Part shown: piece by piece, positions 1-5,129 of the stretch
Position numbering within the stretch: position 1 is the stretch's first letter
Layout of the letters: the number at the start of each line of letters is the position of its first letter
Source of the DNA: an uncultured Bacteroidota bacterium
GTDB taxonomy: Bacteria; Bacteroidota; Bacteroidia; Chitinophagales; Chitinophagaceae
NCBI GenBank assembly: GCA_946480675.1
Contig: CAMLKS010000207.1
Span: forward strand, 1 to 5,129
Length of the DNA stretch: 5,129 nucleotides
Direction: 5' to 3'
The notes under the pieces: generated by a model
Database searches by the model: none
What the model saw: only the letters and a program-made list of their open reading frames with translations
What the model was told of the DNA's origin: nothing
Made by a program: the position numbers and the translations under genes

Positions 1-570
1 AAGCACTGAGCTGAACAGGAAGCGCTTGCCTACGGGTATGGTATGCGTATAGGTAAGCCCGCTCATCAGCATAAAGCTATTGTCTTTTTGCCCGGTAGTT
101 TTGTTTTCGGTAAACTGCATTACGGGTATGATACTAAGCCCCAGGTAAGTGCGCATATGCCGCAGCACCGGTAAAAAATAGCCGGTTAAAGGGTAGGTTA
201 CATCATATTGCACTGTCATATCTGCCTGCAGGTGATTGTCTGTCACAGTTTGCCTGGGTGGCTCTTCCAGGTTCTCTGTGGTTATGATGTCTTTGGTCTT
301 GTAATGTTTAATACCGGCCTCCCAACTCCATTTACCTCTGGTATTTCTGCGTATGAATACCTGTTTATCCCAGGTAAACCGTTGTGGGTATAAATTAATG
401 GCATTGGAGGAATAATAGCTTTTATTGAGCCACAGGGAGGTTCCCTGGCGTACGCCAATAAATGTTTCCTGTGCAGTAGCTACATGAGAACAAAGCACTA
501 AACAAAGTATATAAAACCGGTATATCACATCTGCCTGTATAACTTGAAAGTTACGCTTTTTATCGCTCAT
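1..570 (-). CDS. Secreted, probable outer-membrane beta-barrel protein (3' end beyond window)
   Basis: The frame is open for 190 codons from ATG at 570 to the window edge, so the C-terminus is missing. I do not recognise the family. Residues 15-34 (VIYRFYILCLVLCSHVATAQ) form a clear Sec signal peptide with a likely signal peptidase I cut at A-T-A|Q, and there is no lipobox cysteine at the cut. The mature part is rich in aromatic and alternating polar/hydrophobic residues in strand-like stretches (e.g. around WSWEAGIKHYKTK, YLGLSIIPVMQF and SFMLMSGLTYTHTI), separated by short polar turns. That pattern suggests an outer-membrane beta-barrel; this is inferred, not a family match. The ATG at 570 overlaps the end of the DinB-like gene by 11 nt, which suggests translational coupling. 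A GTG at 528 in the same frame would give a shorter, cleaner signal peptide and is a credible alternative start. The gene is probably last or late in the leftward operon. Confidence 0.75.
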   Translation of the reverse strand, partial: MSDKKRNFQVIQADVIYRFYILCLVLCSHVATAQETFIGVRQGTSLWLNKSYYSSNAINLYPQRFTWDKQVFIRRNTRGKWSWEAGIKHYKTKDIITTENLEEPPRQTVTDNHLQADMTVQYDVTYPLTGYFLPVLRHMRTYLGLSIIPVMQFTENKTTGQKDNSFMLMSGLTYTHTIPVGKRFLFSSVL

Positions 571-1051
571 CGGCGCTGGGGCCGAAGATGCCGGGCACCG
601 GTACATCCAGCAGGCGCAGGTATACAGACAGTTGTCCTCTATGATGTACCATGTGCTGTTGCTCGTTTCTCAATACGCTGGTGCGTGGTAGGTCAAAAAG
701 TACCGTTTCACCTTTGCGTAGTTGCCAGTGCTGTTGCAGTTGCTCATCTGTTGCCTGGCTTAATGCATCTATAGCTGCTGCTAATCTTGTTTCATATTCC
801 TGCAAGATTTGCTCAAGGCTATCAGGGACATTAGGTTTGTATGGGGTGGCAAAAAAATCGAAATGATCTGCTTCCAGCAAACGGTTTACCCAAGCAGGCA
901 GCTCGGCTATATGCATGCCAAGCCTCCCCAGGCTCATTGATTTTGCATGCGGTTTCCAGTCCAGCTTATCTGCAGGTATACGTTCCAGCATACGCTTGTT
1001 GGCTGCTGCTACGTGTTTCAGTTGATTGGTATATGTTTCTGCCAAGGTCAT
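560..1051 (-). CDS. DinB/YfiT-like superfamily protein (putative metal-dependent hydrolase or thiol transferase)
   Basis: This 163-residue protein has the length and helical make-up of the DinB superfamily (DinB_2 type), a four-helix bundle that holds a divalent metal through three histidines. The likely triad is visible: H47 in the GMHIAELPAW segment, and H133 and H137 in the C-terminal HMVHHRGQL motif, which matches the family signature HxxxHRGQ. Family members include DNA-damage-inducible proteins of unknown activity, the bacillithiol S-transferase YfiT/BstA and mycothiol-dependent enzymes, so the substrate cannot be told from sequence. No signal peptide is present, so it is expected to be cytoplasmic. 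It lies 72 nt downstream of the methyltransferase gene on the same strand, and its stop (562-560) sits inside the start region of the envelope-protein gene. It is therefore probably co-transcribed with both. Fold assignment is confident; function is open. Confidence 0.88.
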   Translation of the reverse strand: MTLAETYTNQLKHVAAANKRMLERIPADKLDWKPHAKSMSLGRLGMHIAELPAWVNRLLEADHFDFFATPYKPNVPDSLEQILQEYETRLAAAIDALSQATDEQLQQHWQLRKGETVLFDLPRTSVLRNEQQHMVHHRGQLSVYLRLLDVPVPGIFGPSADER

Positions 1052-1123
1052 AAGTCAAAATGTTTTGGCAGGCAAATTAAAGGAATGCCTTTATCCGGCA
1101 GATTGTACTTATCTATATCGGTA

Positions 1124-1645
1124 TTACCTTACCAGCTCCCAAAGCACGATGCCTACACTTACAGATATATTCAAAGAGTGTTTAGCACCCCATTGGGGTA
1201 TCTCTATGCAGCCATCTGCCATAGCCAGCACTTCTTCATTCACGCCACTTACTTCGTTGCCAAATACCAATGCTATGCGCGTTTGCCCATCCCAATTGAA
1301 ATCCTGTAGCTGTGTGCTGTTATGTGCCTGCTCTACTGCATATATTTTATAACCTGCGTCCTTAGCATCCTGCACGGCATCCATAGTGGTGGCAAAGTGT
1401 TTCCAGCTTACCGTATCGGTAGCGCCAAGTGCTGTTTTATGTATATCGCGATGGGGCGGGGTAGGGGTATAACCGCACAGGTACAGCGCGCTGGCTGCAA
1501 AGCAATCGCAGGTACGGAAGGCAGCGCCTACATTGTGCATACTACGCACATCATCCAATATCACAATGACAGGATGTTTAGCTGCACCTTTAGCTGTTTC
1601 GGCATCCTGCCTGCCCAGTTCTTCCATCGATTTTTTTGAAAACAT
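1124..1645 (-). CDS. TrmH/SpoU-family RNA 2'-O-ribose methyltransferase
   Basis: This is an S-adenosylmethionine-dependent methyltransferase of the SPOUT class, which methylates ribose 2'-OH groups in tRNA or rRNA. All three SpoU motifs are present in 173 residues. Motif 1 is around 30-49 (LDDVRSMHNVGAAFRT, with N38 and R44). Motif 2 is around 124-139 (ALVFGNEVSGV, with G129-N130-E131). Motif 3 is around 147-170 (IEIPQWGAKHSLNISVS, with S157-L158-N159), forming the trefoil-knot cofactor site. There is only a short N-terminal stretch of about 25 residues before the SPOUT fold, so the extra substrate-binding domain of 23S rRNA enzymes such as RlmB is absent. The small size suits a tRNA enzyme, but the target nucleotide is not decided by sequence. 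The start is uncertain. The ATG at 1645 begins only 4 nt after the promoter -7 box, whereas the in-frame ATG at 1627 (M7) would have a normal short A-rich leader. It is first gene of the leftward unit and divergent from clpS. Confidence 0.93.
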   Translation of the reverse strand: MFSKKSMEELGRQDAETAKGAAKHPVIVILDDVRSMHNVGAAFRTCDCFAASALYLCGYTPTPPHRDIHKTALGATDTVSWKHFATTMDAVQDAKDAGYKIYAVEQAHNSTQLQDFNWDGQTRIALVFGNEVSGVNEEVLAMADGCIEIPQWGAKHSLNISVSVGIVLWELVR

Positions 1646-1649
1646 TTTG

Positions 1650-1682
1650 CAAAGATATTGTTGCTGTCTTCATGCGTCAAAA
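1650..1682 (-). promoter_or_regulatory. Bacteroidetes-type promoter for the leftward methyltransferase operon
   Basis: On the minus strand a TTTTG at 1682-1678 is followed after 20 nt by TATCTTTG at 1657-1650. This is a full match to the Bacteroidetes primary sigma-factor pattern (TTTG, about 19-21 nt, TAnnTTTG). Transcription would begin within a few bases of the annotated ATG at 1645, making the mRNA leaderless or implying that translation starts at the ATG at 1627. The position is directly upstream of the first gene of the unit. This is a motif match only, without expression evidence. Confidence 0.65.
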
Positions 1683-1694
1683 CACGAAATATCC

Positions 1695-1702
1695 TATATT
1701 TG
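1695..1702 (+). promoter_or_regulatory. Promoter -7 box for clpS
   Basis: TATATTTG fits the Bacteroidetes -7 consensus TAnnTTTG exactly and lies 21 nt before the clpS ATG, which gives an expected leader of roughly 15-18 nt that is strongly A-rich (A run at 1704-1710). No good -33 TTTG is found about 20 nt upstream (the region near 1671-1675 reads CATGC), so the upstream half is weak. The upstream region of this promoter overlaps that of the divergent methyltransferase promoter. Confidence 0.55.
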
Positions 1703-1723
1703 CAAAAAAAACTGCATAAGCAT

Positions 1724-2002
1724 ATGAGTACCCGTTGGCAAACACAGGAAGATGCGGAACAGGATGTGCTTGTGGCCGAACACCACAGCCTGATAGTATG
1801 GAACGATGATGTAAACACATTCGACCATGTTATCGATTCACTGATGGAAATATGTGAACACTATCCTGAACAGGCCGAACAGTGTGCACTTATCATTCAC
1901 CACAAAGGAAAATGCGGTGTGAAAAGAGGTAGCTTTGAGTTTCTGCGCCCTAAGGCGGAAGCCCTGATTGATAGGGGTATCCAGGCTACTATCGACTATT
2001 AA
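1724..2002 (+). CDS. clpS: ATP-dependent Clp protease adaptor protein ClpS
   Basis: ClpS binds proteins with destabilising N-terminal residues (N-degrons) and hands them to the ClpA or ClpC unfoldase of the cytoplasmic Clp protease. The 92-residue product has the family layout: a flexible acidic N-terminal extension (residues 1-20), the N27-D28-D29 motif that contacts the substrate alpha-amino group, the helix around 34-46, and IIHHKGKCGV at 57-66. By alignment from memory, H59 corresponds to the E. coli pocket residue H66. F33 stands where E. coli has gatekeeper M40, and the loop before C-G-V is two residues shorter than in E. coli. Both may be normal for Bacteroidota. The ATG at 1724 is chosen because it starts the conserved length and follows a -7 box and A-rich leader; a frame extension upstream would cross the promoter. 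No clp ATPase gene is adjacent, and the gene appears monocistronic, ending at a strong terminator. Confidence 0.93.
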   Translation: MSTRWQTQEDAEQDVLVAEHHSLIVWNDDVNTFDHVIDSLMEICEHYPEQAEQCALIIHHKGKCGVKRGSFEFLRPKAEALIDRGIQATIDY

Positions 2003-2024
2003 TCGAATTTCAGGAATATATCCG

Positions 2025-2052
2025 AAAGCCCGGCCCTGCGCCGGGCTTTTTC
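2025..2052 (+). terminator. Rho-independent terminator after clpS
   Basis: A perfect 10-bp inverted repeat (AAAGCCCGGC at 2025-2034 and GCCGGGCTTT at 2040-2049) closes a 5-nt loop, CCTGC. The run of Ts at 2047-2051 completes a classic intrinsic terminator. It starts 22 nt after the clpS stop codon and separates clpS from the DPP IV gene. Confidence 0.93.
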
Positions 2053-2105
2053 ATTTTCACCCTGTTTCTCACGCTTTTGTATTTTAATCTACGCAGCAGG
2101 GAGTG

Positions 2106-2113
2106 TATTTTTG
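2106..2113 (+). promoter_or_regulatory. Probable promoter -7 box for the DPP IV gene
   Basis: TATTTTTG fits TAnnTTTG and lies 23 nt before the ATG at 2137, similar to the spacing seen for clpS, and downstream of the clpS terminator, where a new promoter is needed. The nearest upstream TTTG (2076-2079) is 26 nt away, longer than the usual 19-21 nt, so the -33 element is doubtful. Confidence 0.45.
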
Positions 2114-2136
2114 ATCCATCTATATATTATTCGGTT

Positions 2137-4314
2137 ATGAAATATACGTGGTTGTTGCTGGCAGCATTTATCTGCCAGGTATCCCTTGCGCAAACGGCTA
2201 AGAAGCAAATAACACTGGATGACCTGTTTAAGAACAATACTTTCAGGATAAAAAGTGTACCCGGCTTTAATGGCATGAAGGATGGCAAGACCTACACCAA
2301 ACTGGATGCAGAAGGCAATAAACAACTGATTCGTACCTATGATGTAGCCAGCGGTAAAGCAGGTACCATCCTTTTCGATAACCAGGCACACCCGGTAGAT
2401 GGCAAGGCCATTACGATAGATGACTATAGCTTCAGTAAGGATGAGAAATTTCTGCTGCTGAAGTCAGGTACAGAACATATTTACCGCCGCTCTGCTTTGA
2501 ACTATGTATATCTATATGATATAGCGGCAGGCACCATCCGCAAGGTAAGCAATGACAAAGTGCTGCATGCTACCTTATCGCCCGATAATAAGCAACTGGC
2601 TTATGTAAAAAGCAATAATCTATACATCATGAGCCTGGAAAGCGGTAGTGTAGATGCCGTAACTACCGATGGCGAATGGAACAAGATAATAAATGGTAAC
2701 TGCGATTGGGTGTATGAAGAAGAGTTTGGCTTTTCGCAGGCCTTCTCATGGTCGCCCGATGGCAAGTATATCGCTTATTACCGGTTTGATGAGTCGGGCG
2801 TGCCATTATTTATCATGCCTAAATACTTCGACCTGTATCCTGATAACTACACTTACAAATATCCCAAAGCAGGAGAGCCCAATTCTGTCATTCAGATAAA
2901 ACTGTATGATACTAAAACAAAAACCACCGTTAATGCCGACCTTGGTACGGAAACCGACCAGTATGTACCGCGCATCAAATGGACCAACGACCCTTCGCAG
3001 CTATGCATATACCGTATGAACCGCCTGCAAAATAAGCTGGAATTGCTGTTTGCAGATGCATTAACGGGTGCCACGCAAGTTGTATATACAGAAGAAAATA
3101 AATCGTACGTAGAGGTAAATGATAACCTTGCTTTCCTGCCTGATAATTCATCTTTTCTTTCCGATAGCGACCGCGATGGATATAACCACCTATATCGTTG
3201 GGACTGGAAAAAGAAGAAGCTAACCGACCTGACACCCGGTAAATTCGATATAGCAGACATTATAGGTGTGGATGAAAAACGTAAAGTAGTGTACTATACA
3301 GCTGCTGAAAAAACACCCTTGGAGCGTAAAATGTACTCCATAAGTTGGGATGGCAAAGGCAAAAAGACGTTGACAGGCACGGACGGTACACACGCCATCA
3401 CTAAGGTAGAAGGTTACAATTATTTCCTGGATAAACACTCAAGACTCGACCAGCCCCCGGTATTCAGCCTGATAGATAATAAAGGCAAGATACTGCGCAC
3501 GTTGGAAGATAATAAGGAACTGAAGGAAACTATGCAGCAGTACGAGCTTGGCACCATTAGCTTCAAGCAGGTAACCGGTGAGGATGGCACAACTTTCAAT
3601 GCATGGATGATAACGCCGCCCAATTTTGATGCGAACAAAAAGTACCCGGTACTCATGTATCAATACAGTGGCCCCGGTTCGCAGGAAGTAGCAGACCGTT
3701 TCCCGATACGCGATTTCTTCTGGCACCAGATGCTCGCTGAAAAAGGGTACATCATTTTTTGCGCCGACGGTACAGGTACCGGCTTCCGTGGCGAAGCATT
3801 CAAAAAGAAAACCTACCTGCAACTGGGTAAATATGAAAGCGATGACCAGATCAGCATCGCCCGTTATTTAGCTAATCAGCCCTATGTTGATAAAAGTCGC
3901 ATTGGCATTTGGGGATGGAGCTATGGTGGTTTCATGAGTAGTACTTGCTTGTTCAAAGGCAGTGATGTATTTAAAATGGCCATTGCTGTAGCACCGGTGA
4001 GCAACTGGAAGTACTACGACAATATATATACCGAGCGCTATATGCGCACACCAAAAGAAAACCCGCAGGGCTACGATGACAATGCCCCTGAAAAGATGGC
4101 TGCCAACCTGAAAGGTAAATTTCTGCTGATACACGGTACGGCAGATGATAACGTGCATTTTCAGAATGCAGTAATGCTCACAGATGCCCTGATAAAGGCT
4201 AATAAGGATTTTGACGGGGAGTATTACCCTAACAAGGCACATGGCATATCCGGCGGCAATACACGTCATCACCTATATAAAAGGATGACAGATTTCATTC
4301 AAAGCAATCTTTGA
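2137..4314 (+). CDS. Dipeptidyl peptidase IV (S9B family prolyl oligopeptidase-type serine peptidase)
   Basis: This exported serine exopeptidase removes X-Pro (or X-Ala) dipeptides from peptide N-termini, probably in the periplasm or at the cell surface. It is 725 residues long, the normal family size. Residues 1-18 are a signal peptide (K2, then a LLLAAF core, cut near S-L-A|Q). An eight-bladed beta-propeller (DPPIV_N type) spans roughly 80-430 and includes DRDGYNHLY at 345-353. A C-terminal alpha/beta hydrolase domain follows from about 500. The substrate-amino-binding motif DWVYEEEF is at 190-197, with E195/E196 matching human E205/E206, and R117 probably matches human R125. The triad is S595 in GWSYGG, D670 in HGTADDNVHF and H702 in NKAHG; Y510 probably completes the oxyanion site. 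All key residues are intact. It resembles Porphyromonas gingivalis DPP IV along its whole length as I recall it. Prolyl tripeptidyl peptidase is a related alternative. The ATG at 2137 is chosen because it opens the signal peptide; upstream TTG at 2077 lies before the -7 box. Confidence 0.95.
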   Translation: MKYTWLLLAAFICQVSLAQTAKKQITLDDLFKNNTFRIKSVPGFNGMKDGKTYTKLDAEGNKQLIRTYDVASGKAGTILFDNQAHPVDGKAITIDDYSFSKDEKFLLLKSGTEHIYRRSALNYVYLYDIAAGTIRKVSNDKVLHATLSPDNKQLAYVKSNNLYIMSLESGSVDAVTTDGEWNKIINGNCDWVYEEEFGFSQAFSWSPDGKYIAYYRFDESGVPLFIMPKYFDLYPDNYTYKYPKAGEPNSVIQIKLYDTKTKTTVNADLGTETDQYVPRIKWTNDPSQLCIYRMNRLQNKLELLFADALTGATQVVYTEENKSYVEVNDNLAFLPDNSSFLSDSDRDGYNHLYRWDWKKKKLTDLTPGKFDIADIIGVDEKRKVVYYTAAEKTPLERKMYSISWDGKGKKTLTGTDGTHAITKVEGYNYFLDKHSRLDQPPVFSLIDNKGKILRTLEDNKELKETMQQYELGTISFKQVTGEDGTTFNAWMITPPNFDANKKYPVLMYQYSGPGSQEVADRFPIRDFFWHQMLAEKGYIIFCADGTGTGFRGEAFKKKTYLQLGKYESDDQISIARYLANQPYVDKSRIGIWGWSYGGFMSSTCLFKGSDVFKMAIAVAPVSNWKYYDNIYTERYMRTPKENPQGYDDNAPEKMAANLKGKFLLIHGTADDNVHFQNAVMLTDALIKANKDFDGEYYPNKAHGISGGNTRHHLYKRMTDFIQSNL

Positions 4315-4328
4315 CCGTAATTTGCGGT

Positions 4329-5129
4329 ATGACAAGACTGGAGTCCGCTATTATTAATCACGCCTTTGTACGTACCGTATCGTCGTGGGCGAAGCGTACG
4401 GTCTTGCCGGGATTTCACGGGGTGTCATTATACAATGTCGCCCGTTTCTTTTTTCGCGAGATAAACAATACGCAGATAAACATGCGTGCGGCAGCGGTAA
4501 CGTACAACTTCCTGATGGCCATACCGCCAACATTGCTGTTCCTTTTTGCCCTGGTGCCGTACCTGCCATTGGGCGATGTGGAGCAAACCATCATAGACAT
4601 CATAGACCTGCTGGCACCGAATCCTAATATCGAACGCACCTTCACCAATGTGTTTATCGATTTTATGAACAACCAGCATGCCGACCTCCTGTCGTTCGGT
4701 ATCTTAATGACCATCATGTTTTCTTCAAATGGCATGATGGGACTCATGAATAGCTTCGACCGCGGCCTGAAAGTGTATGTAAAACGTTCTGCGCTTAAAA
4801 GGCGATGGACAGCCATCAAGCTAACATTGATGACTATATGTGTTGTTATTATCTCCCTGGCTGCCCTTATCCTGCAGACGGAGGCGGTGAATGATATTAT
4901 TCTGAAGATATTTAATAACGTAATAGCCGTAAAGATATTCAGTGGTTTGATACTGGTAGGGTTGGTATTCAGTACTATTTCTATCATTTATTCTTACGGC
5001 CCTTCCCTTACACATCGTTTCAAGTTTGTGTCGCCGGGCAGTGTTTTTGCCACTGTGATGAGCTTGCTGACTACCGTTGTGTTTTTCTTCCTGGTAAATA
5101 ACCTTATCAACTATAATAAAGTCTACGGT
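4329..5129 (+). CDS. YihY/BrkB family inner-membrane protein (3' end beyond window)
   Basis: An uninterrupted frame of 267 codons runs from ATG at 4329 to the window edge. The protein has a basic, partly amphipathic N-terminus (1-51), then about five hydrophobic membrane segments near 54-79, 120-140, 162-182, 198-223 and 237-260. Family hallmarks are R53-A-A-A-V-T-Y-N near the first segment, the G224-P225 region followed by basic residues and S-P-G (235-237), and Y-N-K-V-Y-G at 262-267. This fits the YihY/BrkB family. Members were once mislabelled ribonuclease BN; BrkB is linked to serum resistance in Bordetella, but the molecular function is generally unknown. The start is 14 nt after the DPP IV stop with no terminator between, so co-transcription is likely. 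The missing C-terminus probably holds the last membrane segment and a cytoplasmic tail. Confidence 0.88.
   Translation, partial: MTRLESAIINHAFVRTVSSWAKRTVLPGFHGVSLYNVARFFFREINNTQINMRAAAVTYNFLMAIPPTLLFLFALVPYLPLGDVEQTIIDIIDLLAPNPNIERTFTNVFIDFMNNQHADLLSFGILMTIMFSSNGMMGLMNSFDRGLKVYVKRSALKRRWTAIKLTLMTICVVIISLAALILQTEAVNDIILKIFNNVIAVKIFSGLILVGLVFSTISIIYSYGPSLTHRFKFVSPGSVFATVMSLLTTVVFFFLVNNLINYNKVYG

Noticed and set aside
31..130. Repeated TACGGGTATG at 31-40 and 121-130
   Set aside because: Both copies fall in coding sequence of the left-edge gene, where they encode parts of I-P-V strand segments. Two 10-nt matches are not a meaningful repeat array.
1052..1123. Possible internal promoter or weak terminator between the methyltransferase and DinB-like genes
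   Set aside because: The minus strand has TTAATTTG, which misses the essential A of TAnnTTTG, and no TTTG lies about 20 nt upstream. The TGCC/GGCA inverted repeat has only a 4-bp stem, too weak to call a terminator.
1658..1723. Upstream TTG extension of the clpS frame by 22 codons
   Set aside because: It runs through the clpS -7 box and A-rich leader, and the 92-residue form already has the usual ClpS length.
2077..2136. Upstream TTG extension of the DPP IV frame
   Set aside because: The added 20 residues precede the signal peptide and overlap the probable -7 box; the ATG at 2137 opens a standard signal peptide.
4315..4328. TAATTTG-like sequence just before the YihY start as a promoter
   Set aside because: It has one base too few between TA and TTTG, has no upstream partner element, and would put transcription start inside the coding region.
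4415..4987. Long minus-strand open frame of 190 codons
   Set aside because: It lies wholly opposite the YihY/BrkB gene, whose plus-strand translation has membrane segments and family motifs. The minus-strand product has no recognisable domain and is a shadow frame.

Overview
The window looks like ordinary chromosomal DNA from a Bacteroidota bacterium, probably of the Chitinophagales/Chitinophagaceae type. The grounds are a Bacteroidetes-style ClpS, a dipeptidyl peptidase IV closely resembling the Porphyromonas enzyme, signal peptides ending in A-x-A-Q, promoter -7 boxes that fit TAnnTTTG, and A-rich leaders without clear Shine-Dalgarno sites. The family assignment is an inference from remembered family features; no search was run.

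Layout: two transcription units diverge from about 1646-1723. Leftward (minus strand) run a SpoU/TrmH-family RNA 2'-O-methyltransferase (1645 to 1124), a DinB/YfiT-like metal-binding four-helix protein (1051 to 560), and a secreted, probably outer-membrane beta-barrel protein (570 to beyond position 1). The last two overlap by 11 nt if the ATG at 570 is used. Rightward (plus strand) run clpS (1724-2002) with a perfect 10-bp stem rho-independent terminator, then a separately promoted DPP IV (2137-4314), followed after 14 nt by a YihY/BrkB-family inner-membrane protein (4329 to beyond 5129).

The two partial edge genes (1-570 minus and 4329-5129 plus) are real: both are open to the window edge and have coherent family or topology features. 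Intergenic space is small (72, 78, 134 and 14 nt) and no stretch over 300 bases lacks a gene.

The genes do not form an obvious single pathway. ClpS works in N-degron proteolysis, the methyltransferase in RNA modification, DPP IV in periplasmic peptide degradation, and YihY in the inner membrane. I found no CRISPR array, mobile element, tRNA, rRNA or phage-defence system, and no convincing new system. The points most worth a second look are the compact divergent trmH/clpS promoter region, which bears on the methyltransferase start codon, the unusual ClpS binding-pocket residues, and the unidentified envelope protein at the left edge.
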